A model generated the notes under the pieces. The model made no database searches and had not been told where the DNA came from. It was given only the letters and a program-made list of their open reading frames with translations. Positions 1 through 9,204 of a stretch of DNA of 64,000 nt are shown here, piece after piece (within the stretch, counting starts at the first letter, position 1; each line of letters opens with the position of its first letter). The position numbers were made by a program, and so were the translations under genes. The stretch comes from Gammaproteobacteria bacterium. Lineage in GTDB: Bacteria > Pseudomonadota > Gammaproteobacteria > Pseudomonadales > Pseudomonadaceae. The stretch is taken from positions 1-64,000 of the forward strand of contig JAAYFD010000057.1 of NCBI GenBank assembly GCA_012728415.1, read 5' to 3'.

Positions 1-345
1 AAAGAAGAACAGGCCGACCAGGGTTGATTCAAGGAAGAAGGCCATCAGTGCTTCAATGGCCAGCGGGGCACCGAAGATATCCCCCACATAGTGCGAGTAA
101 TAGGACCAGTTGGTGCCAAACTGGAACTCCATCGCCAGCCCCGTGGTAACCCCAAGGGCAAAGTTGATGCCAAACAGCTTGCCCCAGAACTTGGTCATAT
201 CCTGGTAGATCTGTTTGCCGGTCATGACATAGACCGACTCCATAATCGCCAGAATAAACACCATGCCCATGGTGAGCGGGACAAACAGGAAATGAATCAT
301 TGCAGTGTAGGCAAACTGCATTCTAGATAGCTCTACAAGATCCAT
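1..345 (-). CDS. cydA: Cytochrome bd ubiquinol oxidase subunit I, N-terminal 115 residues (runs off the left edge)
   Basis: Subunit I of the cytochrome bd quinol oxidase, an inner-membrane terminal oxidase with high oxygen affinity. Only the first 115 codons lie in the window. They begin [19 protein letters not shown] and include the conserved stretches [35 protein letters not shown] and the first membrane helices. The His in [10 protein letters not shown] (residue 18) fits the haem-ligating His19 of E. coli CydA. The sequence is much closer to canonical CydA than to the cyanide-insensitive CioA of P. aeruginosa as I recall it. The start is preceded by a GGAG ribosome site. An Anr/Fnr-type box lies about 105 bp upstream. 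The Q-loop, Met393 equivalent and C-terminus are outside the window. Confidence 0.93.
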   Translation of the reverse strand, partial: MDLVELSRMQFAYTAMIHFLFVPLTMGMVFILAIMESVYVMTGKQIYQDMTKFWGKLFGINFALGVTTGLAMEFQFGTNWSYYSHYVGDIFGAPLAIEALMAFFLESTLVGLFFF

Positions 346-418
346 CGCATTGCTCCGTTAGTGAATATCAACGGGCCAAAGCTGAGGCGGTACAACCGGA
401 ACGGCTTAGCCCAAAGTC

Positions 419-462
419 TATGTAGACGGGCTTATTTTGGGTTGGTTCTTGATTTTGGTCAA
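419..462 (-). promoter_or_regulatory. Probable Anr/Fnr-activated promoter of cydA
   Basis: Positions 449-462 read TTGATTTTGGTCAA, matching the Anr/Fnr pattern TTGAT-N4-(A/G)TCAA. On the minus strand TACATA at 424-419 can serve as the -10 hexamer. This places the box centre about 43 bp before the implied start, the usual spacing for a class II Fnr-type activator. cydA starts at 345 on the same strand. The box match is seen directly; activation under low oxygen is inferred from the known control of bd oxidases. Confidence 0.65.
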
Positions 463-544
463 TTGCGCAGGTTGTCGCATCCGCTGATTTGATATGGGGA
501 GAGAGCGGTGCAAGTGAATATCCGGACGGACAGGCACTCATGAA

Positions 545-571
545 CCAGACGCACCGAAGGGGTGCGTCTGG
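545..571 (-). terminator. Hairpin terminator of the RND efflux operon
   Basis: Perfect 11-bp inverted repeat CCAGACGCACC / GGTGCGTCTGG with a 5-nt loop, starting 15 bp after the stop codon of the outer-membrane channel gene. The T run after it on the minus strand is poor, so termination may be incomplete or Rho-assisted. The rest of 346-586 contains the cydA promoter and no gene. Confidence 0.5.
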
Positions 572-586
572 CCAGGGGGTTGACAG

Positions 587-1990
587 TTAGTTTGTCTGCT
601 GTGGTGCAGCTTGATTGTCAAAGCCGCCACCCAGCGCCTTGAACAGGTTGACCTCGCTGATCAGGTGTGCCAGCTGAGTGTTGATTTTCTGCTGTTTGGC
701 GTTGAAGTTGAGCCGCTGGGCATCCAGCAAGGTCAGCTGGTTGTCGATGCCTTCGCGATAACGACGGTCGGCCAGCTCCAGATATGCCTGGCTGGAGGCC
801 AGCAGCTGCTCCTGGGCTGCCAGCTGGTCCGCGTAGGTCTTGCGTGCGACCAGGCCATCGGCAACTTCCTGGAAAGCGGTCTGGATGGCTTTTTCATACT
901 GGGCGACATGAATGTCTTTCTGGATTTCGCTGTATTCCAGATTGGCTTTCAGACGGCCGGCATTGAAGATCGGCAGGTGGATCTGCGGCTGGAACAACCA
1001 GGTACCGGTGCCGGAACCAAACAGGTCGGATAGCTCACCACTCAGGCTGCCCGCGGTGGCGGTGAGACTGATGCTGGGGAAAAAGGCTGCACGGGCTGCA
1101 CCAATGTTGGCATTGGCGGCTTTCAGCTGGTGTTCGGCATGCATGATGTCGGGACGGCGTTGCAGCAGCTCGGAGGGCAGCAGCACTGGCAGTTCGGCCA
1201 GACTGGCGCTGTCCAGTTCGCCCGGGGTACCAGCTTGCTCAGGCAGGCTGGTGCCCAGCACCAGTTGCAGTGCGTTGCGGCTTTGTGCCAGGTTGCGGCT
1301 GGCCTGCGCCTGTACGACACGGGCACCATCGGTGGCGGTGCGTGCCTGTTGCAGCTCCAGTGCCGAAGCGATGCCGGCATCGTGGCTGAGTTCGATCAGG
1401 CGCTGGCTGTCTTCATAGGTTTGCAGGGTGGCATCAGCCAGTTGCAGCGATGCCTGGTCGGCCTGTAGGGTAAACCAGGCCATGGCGACGCTGGCCACCA
1501 GGCTTAGTTCTGCACTGCGCTGGGCCTGGGCGCTGGCAAAATAGTTTTGCAGGGCCTGGTCTTTCAGGCTGCGGATGCGGCCAAAAAAATCCACTTCCCA
1601 GGCGTTCAGACCGACTGCGGCCGAATATTGGTGAGTGGTCTGGGCTTCGCCGGTGGCGGATACCTTGCGTGGTACCCGCTGGTGTGCGCCAGTCCCGCTG
1701 GCGTCAATTGACGGGAATAGTTCGCTGCGCTGTATTCGATACTGGGCGCGGAAAGCTTCGGTGTTCAGTGCGGCCACACGCAGGTCACGGTTGTGCTCAA
1801 GGGCAGTGTTAATCAACATCTGTAGCTGTTGGTCACGGAAAAACTGCTGCCACTGAGGCACCTGTGCAGTCTGGTTGGCCTGTTGCTCCCAGCTGGCAGC
1901 AAAGGGCGCAGCCGGCTGTTCATATTTCGGCACCATCGAACAGCCGGTCAGCCCGGCCAGCAGGGCCAGGGTTAAGAGGTTGTACTTCAT
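587..1990 (-). CDS. oprM: OprM/NodT-family outer-membrane efflux lipoprotein
   Basis: Outer-membrane channel of a tripartite RND drug efflux pump, TolC/NodT family, 467 aa. The N-terminus is a lipoprotein signal with lipobox LTGC; Ser at +2 allows Lol sorting to the outer membrane. Two outer membrane efflux protein repeats follow, with the typical segments [35 protein letters not shown] and ALQEVADGL-like [22 protein letters not shown] (each only partly quoted by motif here). Last gene of a three-gene operon: its ATG overlaps the permease stop codon by 4 nt (ATGA), and AGGAGAG precedes it. The symbol is by family and context; ttgC would be equally valid. Confidence 0.92.
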   Translation of the reverse strand: MKYNLLTLALLAGLTGCSMVPKYEQPAAPFAASWEQQANQTAQVPQWQQFFRDQQLQMLINTALEHNRDLRVAALNTEAFRAQYRIQRSELFPSIDASGTGAHQRVPRKVSATGEAQTTHQYSAAVGLNAWEVDFFGRIRSLKDQALQNYFASAQAQRSAELSLVASVAMAWFTLQADQASLQLADATLQTYEDSQRLIELSHDAGIASALELQQARTATDGARVVQAQASRNLAQSRNALQLVLGTSLPEQAGTPGELDSASLAELPVLLPSELLQRRPDIMHAEHQLKAANANIGAARAAFFPSISLTATAGSLSGELSDLFGSGTGTWLFQPQIHLPIFNAGRLKANLEYSEIQKDIHVAQYEKAIQTAFQEVADGLVARKTYADQLAAQEQLLASSQAYLELADRRYREGIDNQLTLLDAQRLNFNAKQQKINTQLAHLISEVNLFKALGGGFDNQAAPQQTN

Positions 1991-4900
1991 TGCTCACTCT
2001 CCTGGCTGGCAGTTTTCTTTTTACCGGAAAATACTGCGGTGATGGCCACGTAGAAGAAGGGTACAAAGAATACCGCAAACACCATGGCGGTTAGCATGCC
2101 GCCGATCACGCCGGTACCAATGGCGTGCTTGCTGCCGGCACCTGCTCCAGTAGAAATCGCCAGCGGGGTGACACCAAGGACAAATGCCAGAGAGGTCATG
2201 ATGATCGGGCGGAACCGGATACGGGCCGCCTCCAGTGTCGCCTCTGCCAGGCCCATGCCGGATTCGTACAGCGACTTGGCAAACTCTACGATCAAAATGG
2301 CGTTACGTGCCGACAGGCCAATGGTGGTCAGCAAACCGATCTGGAAGTAGACGTCGTTGGAGAGTCCGCGGCCGTATGTGGCCAAGAGGGCACCAATAAT
2401 GCCCAGCGGTACTACCAGCATTACGGCAAAGGGCACTGACCAGCTTTCGTATAGGGCAGCCAGACAGAGGAACACGACAAGGATGGAAATGGCATATAGA
2501 GCGGTGGCCTGGTCGCCGGACAAGCGCTCCTCGTAGGACAGTCCGGTCCATGACATGCCGATGCCATCGGGCATTTGTTGCATGATTTCCTCAATGGCCA
2601 GCATGGCTTCACCGGAACTCAAGCCGGTGGCCGCCGAACCCTGGATTTCCACAGCGGGCACACCGTTGTAACGCGCCAGTTTGGGCGGCCCATAGATCCA
2701 CTCACCGCTGGCAAAGCTGGAGAAGGGGATCATTTCACCCTTGTTGTTGCGTACATGCCATTTGTTCAGGTCTTCAGGGTTCATGCGCGAGTCGGCCTGA
2801 CCCTGCAGCATGACCTTTTTCACCCGGCCACGGTCGATGAAGTCATTGACGTAGCTGCTGCCCCAGGCAATTGACAGGGTCTGGTCGATATCGCTCAGGC
2901 TAACACCCATGGCACTGGCCTTCTGGTCATCAATCAGCAGCTGATACTGGGCTTCATCATTCAGGCCATTTTGGCGTACCTGAAACAGGCGGGGGTCTTC
3001 GTTGGCCAACTGCAGAAACTTGTCGCGGGCCTGGCTCAAGACCTCATGACCGACACTGGCACGGTCTTGCAGGAAGAAGTTGAAACCACTGGCATTACCC
3101 AGCTCCATCACGGCGGGTGGCGCAAACGCAAACGCCATGGCATCACGGAAGCTGAAGAAGCGCATCTGGGCGCGTTCGGCCAGGGCAAACACATTTTGTT
3201 CGGGGCGGGTCCGTTCACTCCAGTCGTGCAGGCCAATAAAGGCCATTGCGGAGTTTTGGCCACGGCCCGCAAAGTTGAAACCGTTGATCATGAACACCGA
3301 ACGTACGGTGTCGGACTCCTCGTTGAGCAGGTAGTCACGCATGCCGGTGGATACGGCATAAGTGCGTTCGAAGCTTGAGCCCGGCGGTGTCTGGATCTGG
3401 GCAAAAAGCACGCCCTGGTCTTCGTCTGGCAGGAAGGTGGTAGGAATGCGGGTGAACATGAACACCATGGCCACGACCACTGCCAGATACATCAGCAAGT
3501 AGGGAGCCTTGTTGCGGATGACATGGCCCACACCGCGCTCGTAACCCCGAGTGGTGGAGTTGAAGCTGCGGTTGAACCAGCCGAAGAAGCCACGCTTTTG
3601 AATATTGCCACCTTTGGGAATCGGCTTGAGAATGGTGGCGCAGAGCGCCGGGGTAAAGATCAGTGCAACCAGTACCGACAGCACCATGGCGGCCACAATG
3701 GTGACCGAGAACTGACGGTAGATCTGGCCCACCGAGCCTTCAAAGAACGCCATGGGGATGAATACCGCAGACAGCACCATACCGATGCCGACCAGGGCAC
3801 CCTGGATCTGGCCCATGGATTTGCGGGTCGCCTCCAGCGGCGGCAGGCCTTCTTCTTCCATCACCCGTTCGACGTTTTCCACCACCACGATGGCATCATC
3901 CACCAGCAGGCCGATGGCCAGCACCATGGCGAACATGGTCAGGGTGTTAATGCTGTAGCCGAACGCGGAGAGCACGGCAAAGGTGCCAAGGATCACCACG
4001 GGTACCGCCAGTGCGGGAATCAGAGTGACACGCAGGTTCTGCAAGAACAGGTACATGACCAGAAATACCAGCGCAAAAGCTTCGGCCAGAGTCATGACTA
4101 CGCCTTTGATCGAGGCTGAAATGACCGGGGTGGTGTCATAGGGGTAAACTACTTTCATGCCGGGCGGGAAGAAGGGTTCAAGCTCGGCAATGGTGGCGCG
4201 TACTGCCTTGGCGGTATCCAGGGCGTTGGCACCAGAGGCCAGTTTGATGCCGATACCTGTGGCGGGCATGCCGTTATATTCGGCGCTGATGGCGTAGTTT
4301 TCACCACCCAGTTCGATTTTTGCCACATCTTTCAGACGGACTTGCGCGCCGTCTTCCTGGACCTTGAGCAGGATGTTGCCAAACTGTTCGGGTGTTTGCA
4401 GGCGGGTCTTGCCGATGATGGTGGCCGACAGCTGCTGCCCCGGGCTGGCCGGCAGACCACCGAACTGACCGGAAGATACCTGCACGTTTTGCGCACGAAT
4501 GGCGGCGGCTACATCCACAGGTGTCAGACTGTAGTTGTTCAGGCGTGCAGGATCCAGCCAGATGCGCATGGAGTACTGGGCGCCAAAAATCTGGAAGTCA
4601 CCGACACCGGGGGTCCGCGAGATGGGATCCTGGATGTTCGAGTATACGTAATCGGAAATATCGTGACGGTCCATGTTTTCGTCTTCGGAAACAAACGCCA
4701 GTACCATCAGGAAGTTGCGTGCCGACTTGGTGACCCGGATCCCTTGCTGTTGCACTTCTTGTGGCAGCATGGGGGTGGCCAGCTGCAGCTTGTTCTGTAC
4801 CTGGACCTGGGCTATATCCGGGTCAACATCAGGCTCAAAGGTGACACTGATCGACATGCTGCCGTCGGAGTTGCTCTCCGAGGAGATGTAACGCAGGCCG

Positions 4901-5118
4901 TCAATGCCGTTGAGCTGTTGCTCGATGACCTGAACCACGGTGTCCTGAACAGTTTTGGCGGAAGCGCCGCGGTAGGAAACGCTAATGCCAATAGTGGGGG
5001 GGGCAATGCTGGGGTATTGGTTAACCGGCAGCTTGAGGATGGCCAGACCGCCAACCAGCATCACTGTCAGGGCAAGTACCCAGGCAAAGATGGGACGGTC
5101 AATGAAAAACTTTGACAT
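1987..5118 (-). CDS. mexB: RND multidrug efflux permease, HAE1 family (MexB/TtgB/AcrB type)
   Basis: Inner-membrane proton/drug antiporter of a tripartite efflux pump, 1043 aa, the normal length for AcrB/MexB. It begins [20 protein letters not shown] and keeps the hallmark proton-relay pair in [18 protein letters not shown] (the two Asp near residue 407), plus the partner Lys in ILIVEFAK near residue 930-940. Large periplasmic porter/docking loops follow TM1 and TM7. GAGAAG lies before the ATG. The gene starts 18 bp after the adaptor gene and overlaps the channel gene by 4 nt, so all three are cotranscribed from the promoter at 6479-6507. The substrate range cannot be read from the sequence; the MexB/TtgB subgroup usually exports solvents and many antibiotics. 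Confidence 0.95.
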   Translation of the reverse strand: MSKFFIDRPIFAWVLALTVMLVGGLAILKLPVNQYPSIAPPTIGISVSYRGASAKTVQDTVVQVIEQQLNGIDGLRYISSESNSDGSMSISVTFEPDVDPDIAQVQVQNKLQLATPMLPQEVQQQGIRVTKSARNFLMVLAFVSEDENMDRHDISDYVYSNIQDPISRTPGVGDFQIFGAQYSMRIWLDPARLNNYSLTPVDVAAAIRAQNVQVSSGQFGGLPASPGQQLSATIIGKTRLQTPEQFGNILLKVQEDGAQVRLKDVAKIELGGENYAISAEYNGMPATGIGIKLASGANALDTAKAVRATIAELEPFFPPGMKVVYPYDTTPVISASIKGVVMTLAEAFALVFLVMYLFLQNLRVTLIPALAVPVVILGTFAVLSAFGYSINTLTMFAMVLAIGLLVDDAIVVVENVERVMEEEGLPPLEATRKSMGQIQGALVGIGMVLSAVFIPMAFFEGSVGQIYRQFSVTIVAAMVLSVLVALIFTPALCATILKPIPKGGNIQKRGFFGWFNRSFNSTTRGYERGVGHVIRNKAPYLLMYLAVVVAMVFMFTRIPTTFLPDEDQGVLFAQIQTPPGSSFERTYAVSTGMRDYLLNEESDTVRSVFMINGFNFAGRGQNSAMAFIGLHDWSERTRPEQNVFALAERAQMRFFSFRDAMAFAFAPPAVMELGNASGFNFFLQDRASVGHEVLSQARDKFLQLANEDPRLFQVRQNGLNDEAQYQLLIDDQKASAMGVSLSDIDQTLSIAWGSSYVNDFIDRGRVKKVMLQGQADSRMNPEDLNKWHVRNNKGEMIPFSSFASGEWIYGPPKLARYNGVPAVEIQGSAATGLSSGEAMLAIEEIMQQMPDGIGMSWTGLSYEERLSGDQATALYAISILVVFLCLAALYESWSVPFAVMLVVPLGIIGALLATYGRGLSNDVYFQIGLLTTIGLSARNAILIVEFAKSLYESGMGLAEATLEAARIRFRPIIMTSLAFVLGVTPLAISTGAGAGSKHAIGTGVIGGMLTAMVFAVFFVPFFYVAITAVFSGKKKTASQESEQ

Positions 5119-5136
5119 GTGTCTTCTCGCAGCAGG

Positions 5137-6279
5137 TTATTGGGCCGGGGTCTCGGCGGTGTTGCTCTGATTGACGTTTTGTGCCGGGTAAGGATCAACC
5201 GTGATGCCCGGCTGGATCCATTGCAGGCCTTCGGTAATCAGGCGGTCACCTGCGTTCAGGCCTTCGTTGATCAGCCAGTAGCTGCCGGCGGTACGCTCCG
5301 CTTTTAGCACACGGGACTCAACCTGATTGTCAGCGTTTAGCACCAACGCAATGGGCTGACCTTTAGGGTTGCGGGTCACTCCCTGTTGTGGTGCAAGAAT
5401 GGCTTTTTGATTCACGCCGCTGGTTAGGCTGGCCTGCACAAACATGCCGGGCAGCAGGACACCGTCTGGGTTGGGGAACACAGCACGCAAGGTTACGGTA
5501 CCGGTGCTGGCTTCAACAGACACCTCTGAGAACTCCAGTGTTCCCTTGTGCTGATAGTCGCTGCCGTCTTCTAAGCGCAGGGAAACCTGGGCGGCGTTGT
5601 CGCCGGCTCTTTCTAGGCGACCGTCAGCCAGCTCGCGGCGTAGACGCAACAAGTCGTTGGCCGACTGAGTGACATCAACATAAATTGGGTCCAGTTGCTG
5701 GATTACTGCCAGCTCCTGAGCCTGGCCGTTGCTGACCAGTGCGCCTTCGGTGACGCGGGAGCGGCCAATGCGGCCATCAATGGGGGCCAGTACCTTGGTG
5801 TATTTAACATTAATCCGGGCTTGCTCTACGGCAGCTTCGGCCTGTAGACGAGCGGCGTTGGCATCATCGTATTGTTGCTGACTGACGGCTTTTTCTTCGA
5901 CCAGCAGTTTATAGCGCTTAGACAGTGTGCTGGCAGCCAGCAGGCTGGCTTCGGCGCTTTTCAGGGTGGCCTGATAGGTGGCGGGGTCGATCTGATACAG
6001 CTGCTGGCCGGCCTTGACCTCGCTGCCTTCGGTGAACAGGCGTTTCTGGATGATGCCGCTGACCTGTGGGCGCACTTCGGCAACCCGGTAGGCTGCTGTG
6101 CGACCGGGCAGCTCGCTGGTCAGGGTAAAGGGTTTTGCTTCCAGGGTGACGATGCCTACCTTGGGCAGCGGCTGGCTGGCTTGTTGCTGGGGATGTTCGG
6201 TAGTGTCGCAGGCAGTAAGCACAGCGGCGCCTAGCAAGGTCAGCGACAAAGCTGCTGCCCGGGTAAAGGGACCGTTCAT
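5137..6279 (-). CDS. mexA: RND efflux periplasmic adaptor lipoprotein (MexA/TtgA/AcrA type)
   Basis: Membrane fusion protein linking the RND permease to the outer-membrane channel, 380 aa. The start MNGPFTRAAALSLTLLGA gives a lipoprotein signal with lipobox LTAC; Asp at +2 is the classical inner-membrane retention signal, as expected for MexA/AcrA. Lipoyl-like and alpha-hairpin segments follow (VRPQVSGIIQKRLFTEGSEVKAGQ, then the coiled region around YKLLVEEKAVSQQQYDDA), then the beta-barrel domain. The frame is open for 67 more codons upstream, but those would start inside the promoter. AGGAG lies 10 nt before the chosen ATG. First gene of the operon. Confidence 0.93.
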   Translation of the reverse strand: MNGPFTRAAALSLTLLGAAVLTACDTTEHPQQQASQPLPKVGIVTLEAKPFTLTSELPGRTAAYRVAEVRPQVSGIIQKRLFTEGSEVKAGQQLYQIDPATYQATLKSAEASLLAASTLSKRYKLLVEEKAVSQQQYDDANAARLQAEAAVEQARINVKYTKVLAPIDGRIGRSRVTEGALVSNGQAQELAVIQQLDPIYVDVTQSANDLLRLRRELADGRLERAGDNAAQVSLRLEDGSDYQHKGTLEFSEVSVEASTGTVTLRAVFPNPDGVLLPGMFVQASLTSGVNQKAILAPQQGVTRNPKGQPIALVLNADNQVESRVLKAERTAGSYWLINEGLNAGDRLITEGLQWIQPGITVDPYPAQNVNQSNTAETPAQ

Positions 6280-6478
6280 AAGCGTGAAGCTCCTGAAATC
6301 ATTCAATAGTAAGTCATTTAATGGGCACGACCAAAGATGGCTTGCAGCCGGATGCCCGAAGCAGGACGTGGAGCAGGTTGCGCAAATTGCTGCAGGCCGG
6401 ATGCTGGAGGTGCCTCGTAAGTGGATGCAGTTTAGCAGCAGACAGGCAGATTGTGGGGCTTGTGATGCTGTCGCAGGC

Positions 6479-6507
6479 ATTATACATACACACCTGTATG
6501 TTGTTAA
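6479..6507 (-). promoter_or_regulatory. Efflux operon promoter with TetR-type operator in the spacer
   Basis: Read on the minus strand this is TTAACA - 17 nt - TATAAT, a near-consensus sigma-70 promoter. The spacer is almost filled by ACATACA-CACC-TGTATGT (6484-6501), a perfect 7-bp inverted repeat resembling AcrR/TtgR-family operators, so a bound repressor would block RNA polymerase directly. The implied start at about 6472 gives a leader of about 190 nt before mexA. No regulator gene is adjacent. Sequence elements are seen; the repressor identity is inference. Confidence 0.75.
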
Positions 6508-6901
6508 GAGTCATTACATGGTGAGAATAAGCGCTTGCCGGGTATTGCCGCAGGCAGGTGTCATGCTTGTATGGATGAGCCGCAAGACAGGGCAAAATGT
6601 GACTTGCCGGTTTAAAATGATGATCTTTTGCATAAGCATGGTCAGGCGGTGTGCATGAAAACGGCGCAGGACCATCTGTTGGGTGTGTGCGCTGGCCAGA
6701 GCAGCCCGGCGCCGCTCCGGAGCGCAACGGGAGGTCCCGGCTTGACAGGCTGGTGTGTCAGCTGTGTGACTGAGTCCATTGGCCGGGCACGGCGTTTGTG
6801 ACCCCGTGTGGTGCTTTGTTTCGAAGGCCCGGGTCGTTCGGACTTGACTGGTTGGCAAGGGCGATATTTTTCTTGATACAGATTTGATGGTGGAGGCAGT
6901 G
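6508..6901. other. Non-coding interval between the efflux promoter and the YbaK-family gene
   Basis: About 390 bp separate two divergent units. I see no credible coding frame, no repressor gene of the MexR/TtgR/NalC kind, and no clear promoter for the rightward gene. A good ribosome site (GGAGG at 6892-6896) is the only recognisable signal, and it belongs to the next gene. Confidence 0.5.
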
Positions 6902-7375
6902 ATGACCCCGGCAGTGACTTTGCTTAAAAGGCAAAAGCAGGCTTTTAAGCTGCATGACTATGCGCATGACCCGGCTGTAGCTTCTTATGGTTTGGAGGCT
7001 GCAGAAAAACTGGGTCTGGATGCACGCACAGTGTTCAAGACGCTGGTGGTGCAGACAGATACAGGCGAACTGCTGGTGGCAATGATTCCTGTATGTGACA
7101 GCCTGAGCCTGAAGAAACTGGCAGTTGCTGCAGGTGTGAAGAAGGTGGCGATGGCGGATCCGGTGGTCGTGGCTCGCAGCACGGGGTATGTCCTCGGCGG
7201 GATCAGCCCGCTGGGACAGAAAAAACGTCTGCGCACCTTTATTGACCAGTCGGCCCAAGGGGTTGATTGCATATATGTCAGCGCGGGCCGGCGCGGGCTT
7301 GAAATTGAACTGGCTCCCGGGGTGTTGGGCAGGCTGCTGGACGCCGAGTTTGTTTCGCTGGTGGTATCAAGCTGA
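6902..7375 (+). CDS. ybaK: YbaK/EbsC-family aminoacyl-tRNA deacylase (Cys-tRNA(Pro) deacylase)
   Basis: Cytoplasmic editing enzyme expected to hydrolyse mischarged Cys-tRNA(Pro), 157 aa, the usual size. Family segments visible are GLDARTVFKTLVVQTD, the catalytic/binding stretch SLKKLAVAAGVKKVAMAD and the glycine-rich YVLGGISPLGQKKRL near residues 95-112. The start at MTPAVTLL was chosen because GGAGG lies 5 nt upstream; an in-frame ATG 18 nt earlier has no such site. It is monocistronic and divergent from the efflux operon. Other YbaK-like deacylases differ in tRNA specificity, so Cys-tRNA(Pro) is the most likely, not a proven, substrate. Confidence 0.88.
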   Translation: MTPAVTLLKRQKQAFKLHDYAHDPAVASYGLEAAEKLGLDARTVFKTLVVQTDTGELLVAMIPVCDSLSLKKLAVAAGVKKVAMADPVVVARSTGYVLGGISPLGQKKRLRTFIDQSAQGVDCIYVSAGRRGLEIELAPGVLGRLLDAEFVSLVVSS

Positions 7376-7489
7376 TATTATACTTGTCACGACCCAGTCT
7401 GCCGGTATGGTTGCTGCCTGATCCCGCTTCAGGCGCGAGCAAATTTCCGGCATAAAATAACGCCGCAACTGCCACAGAAGGAGTGCTTC

Positions 7490-9139
7490 ATGCTAAGCCG
7501 GCTGTCATTTCAGGCACGCCTGATTTTGATGATGTGCATATCTTTCGGATTGTTTGCTGTGCTGGGAGGTACAGGGCTGGTAGCTGTGGGCAAGGTGAAT
7601 CAAAGCCTTGACCGTATCTATCAGGAAAACATGGTGCCGATTACTTTGCTGGAGCGTGTGCATACCAATCTTAACGACTGCAGGACCCAGCTGCTGTTGG
7701 CCATGCAGCACTCGCCCACTTCGGAGTTTCTGGAGTTGCACGATCACCCCATCGAGCAGCACTTCGACGCAATTTTGCGTTGCCGGCAGGGTAATGATGA
7801 GCTTTGGAGCCGGTTTGATGCCATCGAGCTGCCCGGTGGCTACAGGCAGCAATATGAGCAGCTGCGTGACTTGATTCAGGATTACAGTCTGAATACTGTG
7901 GATCCGGTGTTTCAGCTGGCCAGAAAGGGCGAGTTTTTTGAGTCGAACAAGGAATTGCTGCTGAAGGTTAACCCGCGACTGGCCGAGGTACGCAAAGAGG
8001 TTAACGCCTTTCAAGAAGCGATGCTGGCGCATGGTGAGCAGCTTTATGTGCAGTCAGAGCACGATTATAGGCAAATCCTGAAGCTGTTTATTGTATTGCT
8101 GGTTGTGGGAGCCGCAGTGCTTTTGCTGGTTGCCGGACGTGTTATTTTCAGTATTCGTGAAGCGGTCAGGCTGCTTAGCGAGGCCAGCGGCAAGTTGGCT
8201 GCCGGCGACACCAGAGTTCGGGTTGATTATCGCAGTCATGACGAATTGCGACGGGTTGCTGAGGCTTTCAACAATATGGGTGAGCGATTTGGCGAGGCGC
8301 TCAACGAGGTCAGTCGTGCTACTCAACAGCTCGCAGCCGCCAGTGAGCAGACATCGCAGGTTACAGAGCATACCGGCGAAAGCATGCGCAAGCAGCAAGG
8401 CGAAATTGCCCAGGTGGCAACAGCCATGCATGAAATGCATGCAGCGGCCAATGAAGTGGCGCAGAGCTCTAGCCAGGCTGCCGAGGCAGCCAGTCATGCC
8501 AACAATGAGGCAAGTGTAGGTCACGAAGTTGCCCGGCAAACCATTGCAGCCATCGAACGTCTGGCCGGCTCGGTAGAAAATGCTACTGGAGTCATTGAAA
8601 GCCTGGCGCGGGACAGTGAGGAAATTGGCAGTGTACTGGATGTGATCCGCAGCATTGCCGAGCAGACCAACTTGCTGGCGCTAAACGCAGCCATTGAAGC
8701 AGCGCGGGCCGGAGAAGCAGGTCGCGGTTTTGCTGTGGTGGCTGACGAGGTGCGCAACCTGGCATCACGCACCCAGCAGTCAACCGAGGAAATCAACGAG
8801 ATGATTGCACGCTTGCAGGGTGGAGCGGCGCAGGCGGTTGAAGCAATGGAAGAGGGCCGGAACCAGGCACGCAGCGGGGTCGAACAAACATTGAAAACCA
8901 CCGAGTGCCTGGAGTCGATCGTGCAGGCTATTGGTGTTATCAATGACATGGGGGCGCAGATAGCCAGCGCAGCTGAAGAGCAAAGTGCTGTGAGTGAAGA
9001 GGTGAGCCGTTCGATTACAGCCATCAATGATCTTACAGCGGAAACCACTGATGGAGCGCTACAGACCACCCGGGCCAGCCAGGAGGTGGCGCGTCTGGCG
9101 ACGGAGCTGCAAAGCCTGGTTGGCCGCTTTCGTACCTAG
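7490..9139 (+). CDS. Methyl-accepting chemotaxis protein (4-helix-bundle sensor, HAMP, MA signalling domain)
   Basis: Transmembrane chemoreceptor of 549 aa. TM1 lies near residues 11-33, followed by a periplasmic helical domain of about 160 residues resembling the four-helix-bundle MCP sensor, TM2 near 197-220 ([18 protein letters not shown]), a HAMP domain, and a long coiled signalling domain with the invariant hairpin tip [25 protein letters not shown] precedes the ATG. The C-terminus ends SLVGRFRT, with no CheR/CheB-binding pentapeptide, so adaptation probably relies on other receptors in the array. The ligand cannot be told from sequence. It stands alone, separated from the flagellar cluster at 29-34 kb. 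Confidence 0.93.
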   Translation: MLSRLSFQARLILMMCISFGLFAVLGGTGLVAVGKVNQSLDRIYQENMVPITLLERVHTNLNDCRTQLLLAMQHSPTSEFLELHDHPIEQHFDAILRCRQGNDELWSRFDAIELPGGYRQQYEQLRDLIQDYSLNTVDPVFQLARKGEFFESNKELLLKVNPRLAEVRKEVNAFQEAMLAHGEQLYVQSEHDYRQILKLFIVLLVVGAAVLLLVAGRVIFSIREAVRLLSEASGKLAAGDTRVRVDYRSHDELRRVAEAFNNMGERFGEALNEVSRATQQLAAASEQTSQVTEHTGESMRKQQGEIAQVATAMHEMHAAANEVAQSSSQAAEAASHANNEASVGHEVARQTIAAIERLAGSVENATGVIESLARDSEEIGSVLDVIRSIAEQTNLLALNAAIEAARAGEAGRGFAVVADEVRNLASRTQQSTEEINEMIARLQGGAAQAVEAMEEGRNQARSGVEQTLKTTECLESIVQAIGVINDMGAQIASAAEEQSAVSEEVSRSITAINDLTAETTDGALQTTRASQEVARLATELQSLVGRFRT

Positions 9140-9143
9140 GGAA

Positions 9144-9172
9144 GCAGTCCCGCTTGTTATGCGGGGCACTGC
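9144..9172. terminator. Hairpin between convergent MCP and bepA genes
   Basis: GCAGTCCCGC pairs with GCGGG-gc-ACTGC across a 7-nt loop, with a 2-nt bulge. It lies directly after the chemoreceptor stop and before the end of bepA. No T run follows on either strand, so it may only stabilise 3' ends. Confidence 0.35.
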
Positions 9173-9204
9173 CTGTACTGCTGACTGTCGGGTGCCGGCC
9201 AGTG

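Noticed and set aside
6280-6480. N-terminal extension of mexA by 67 codons
   Set aside because: It would start inside the -10 region and bury the lipoprotein signal; a good ribosome site precedes the shorter start.
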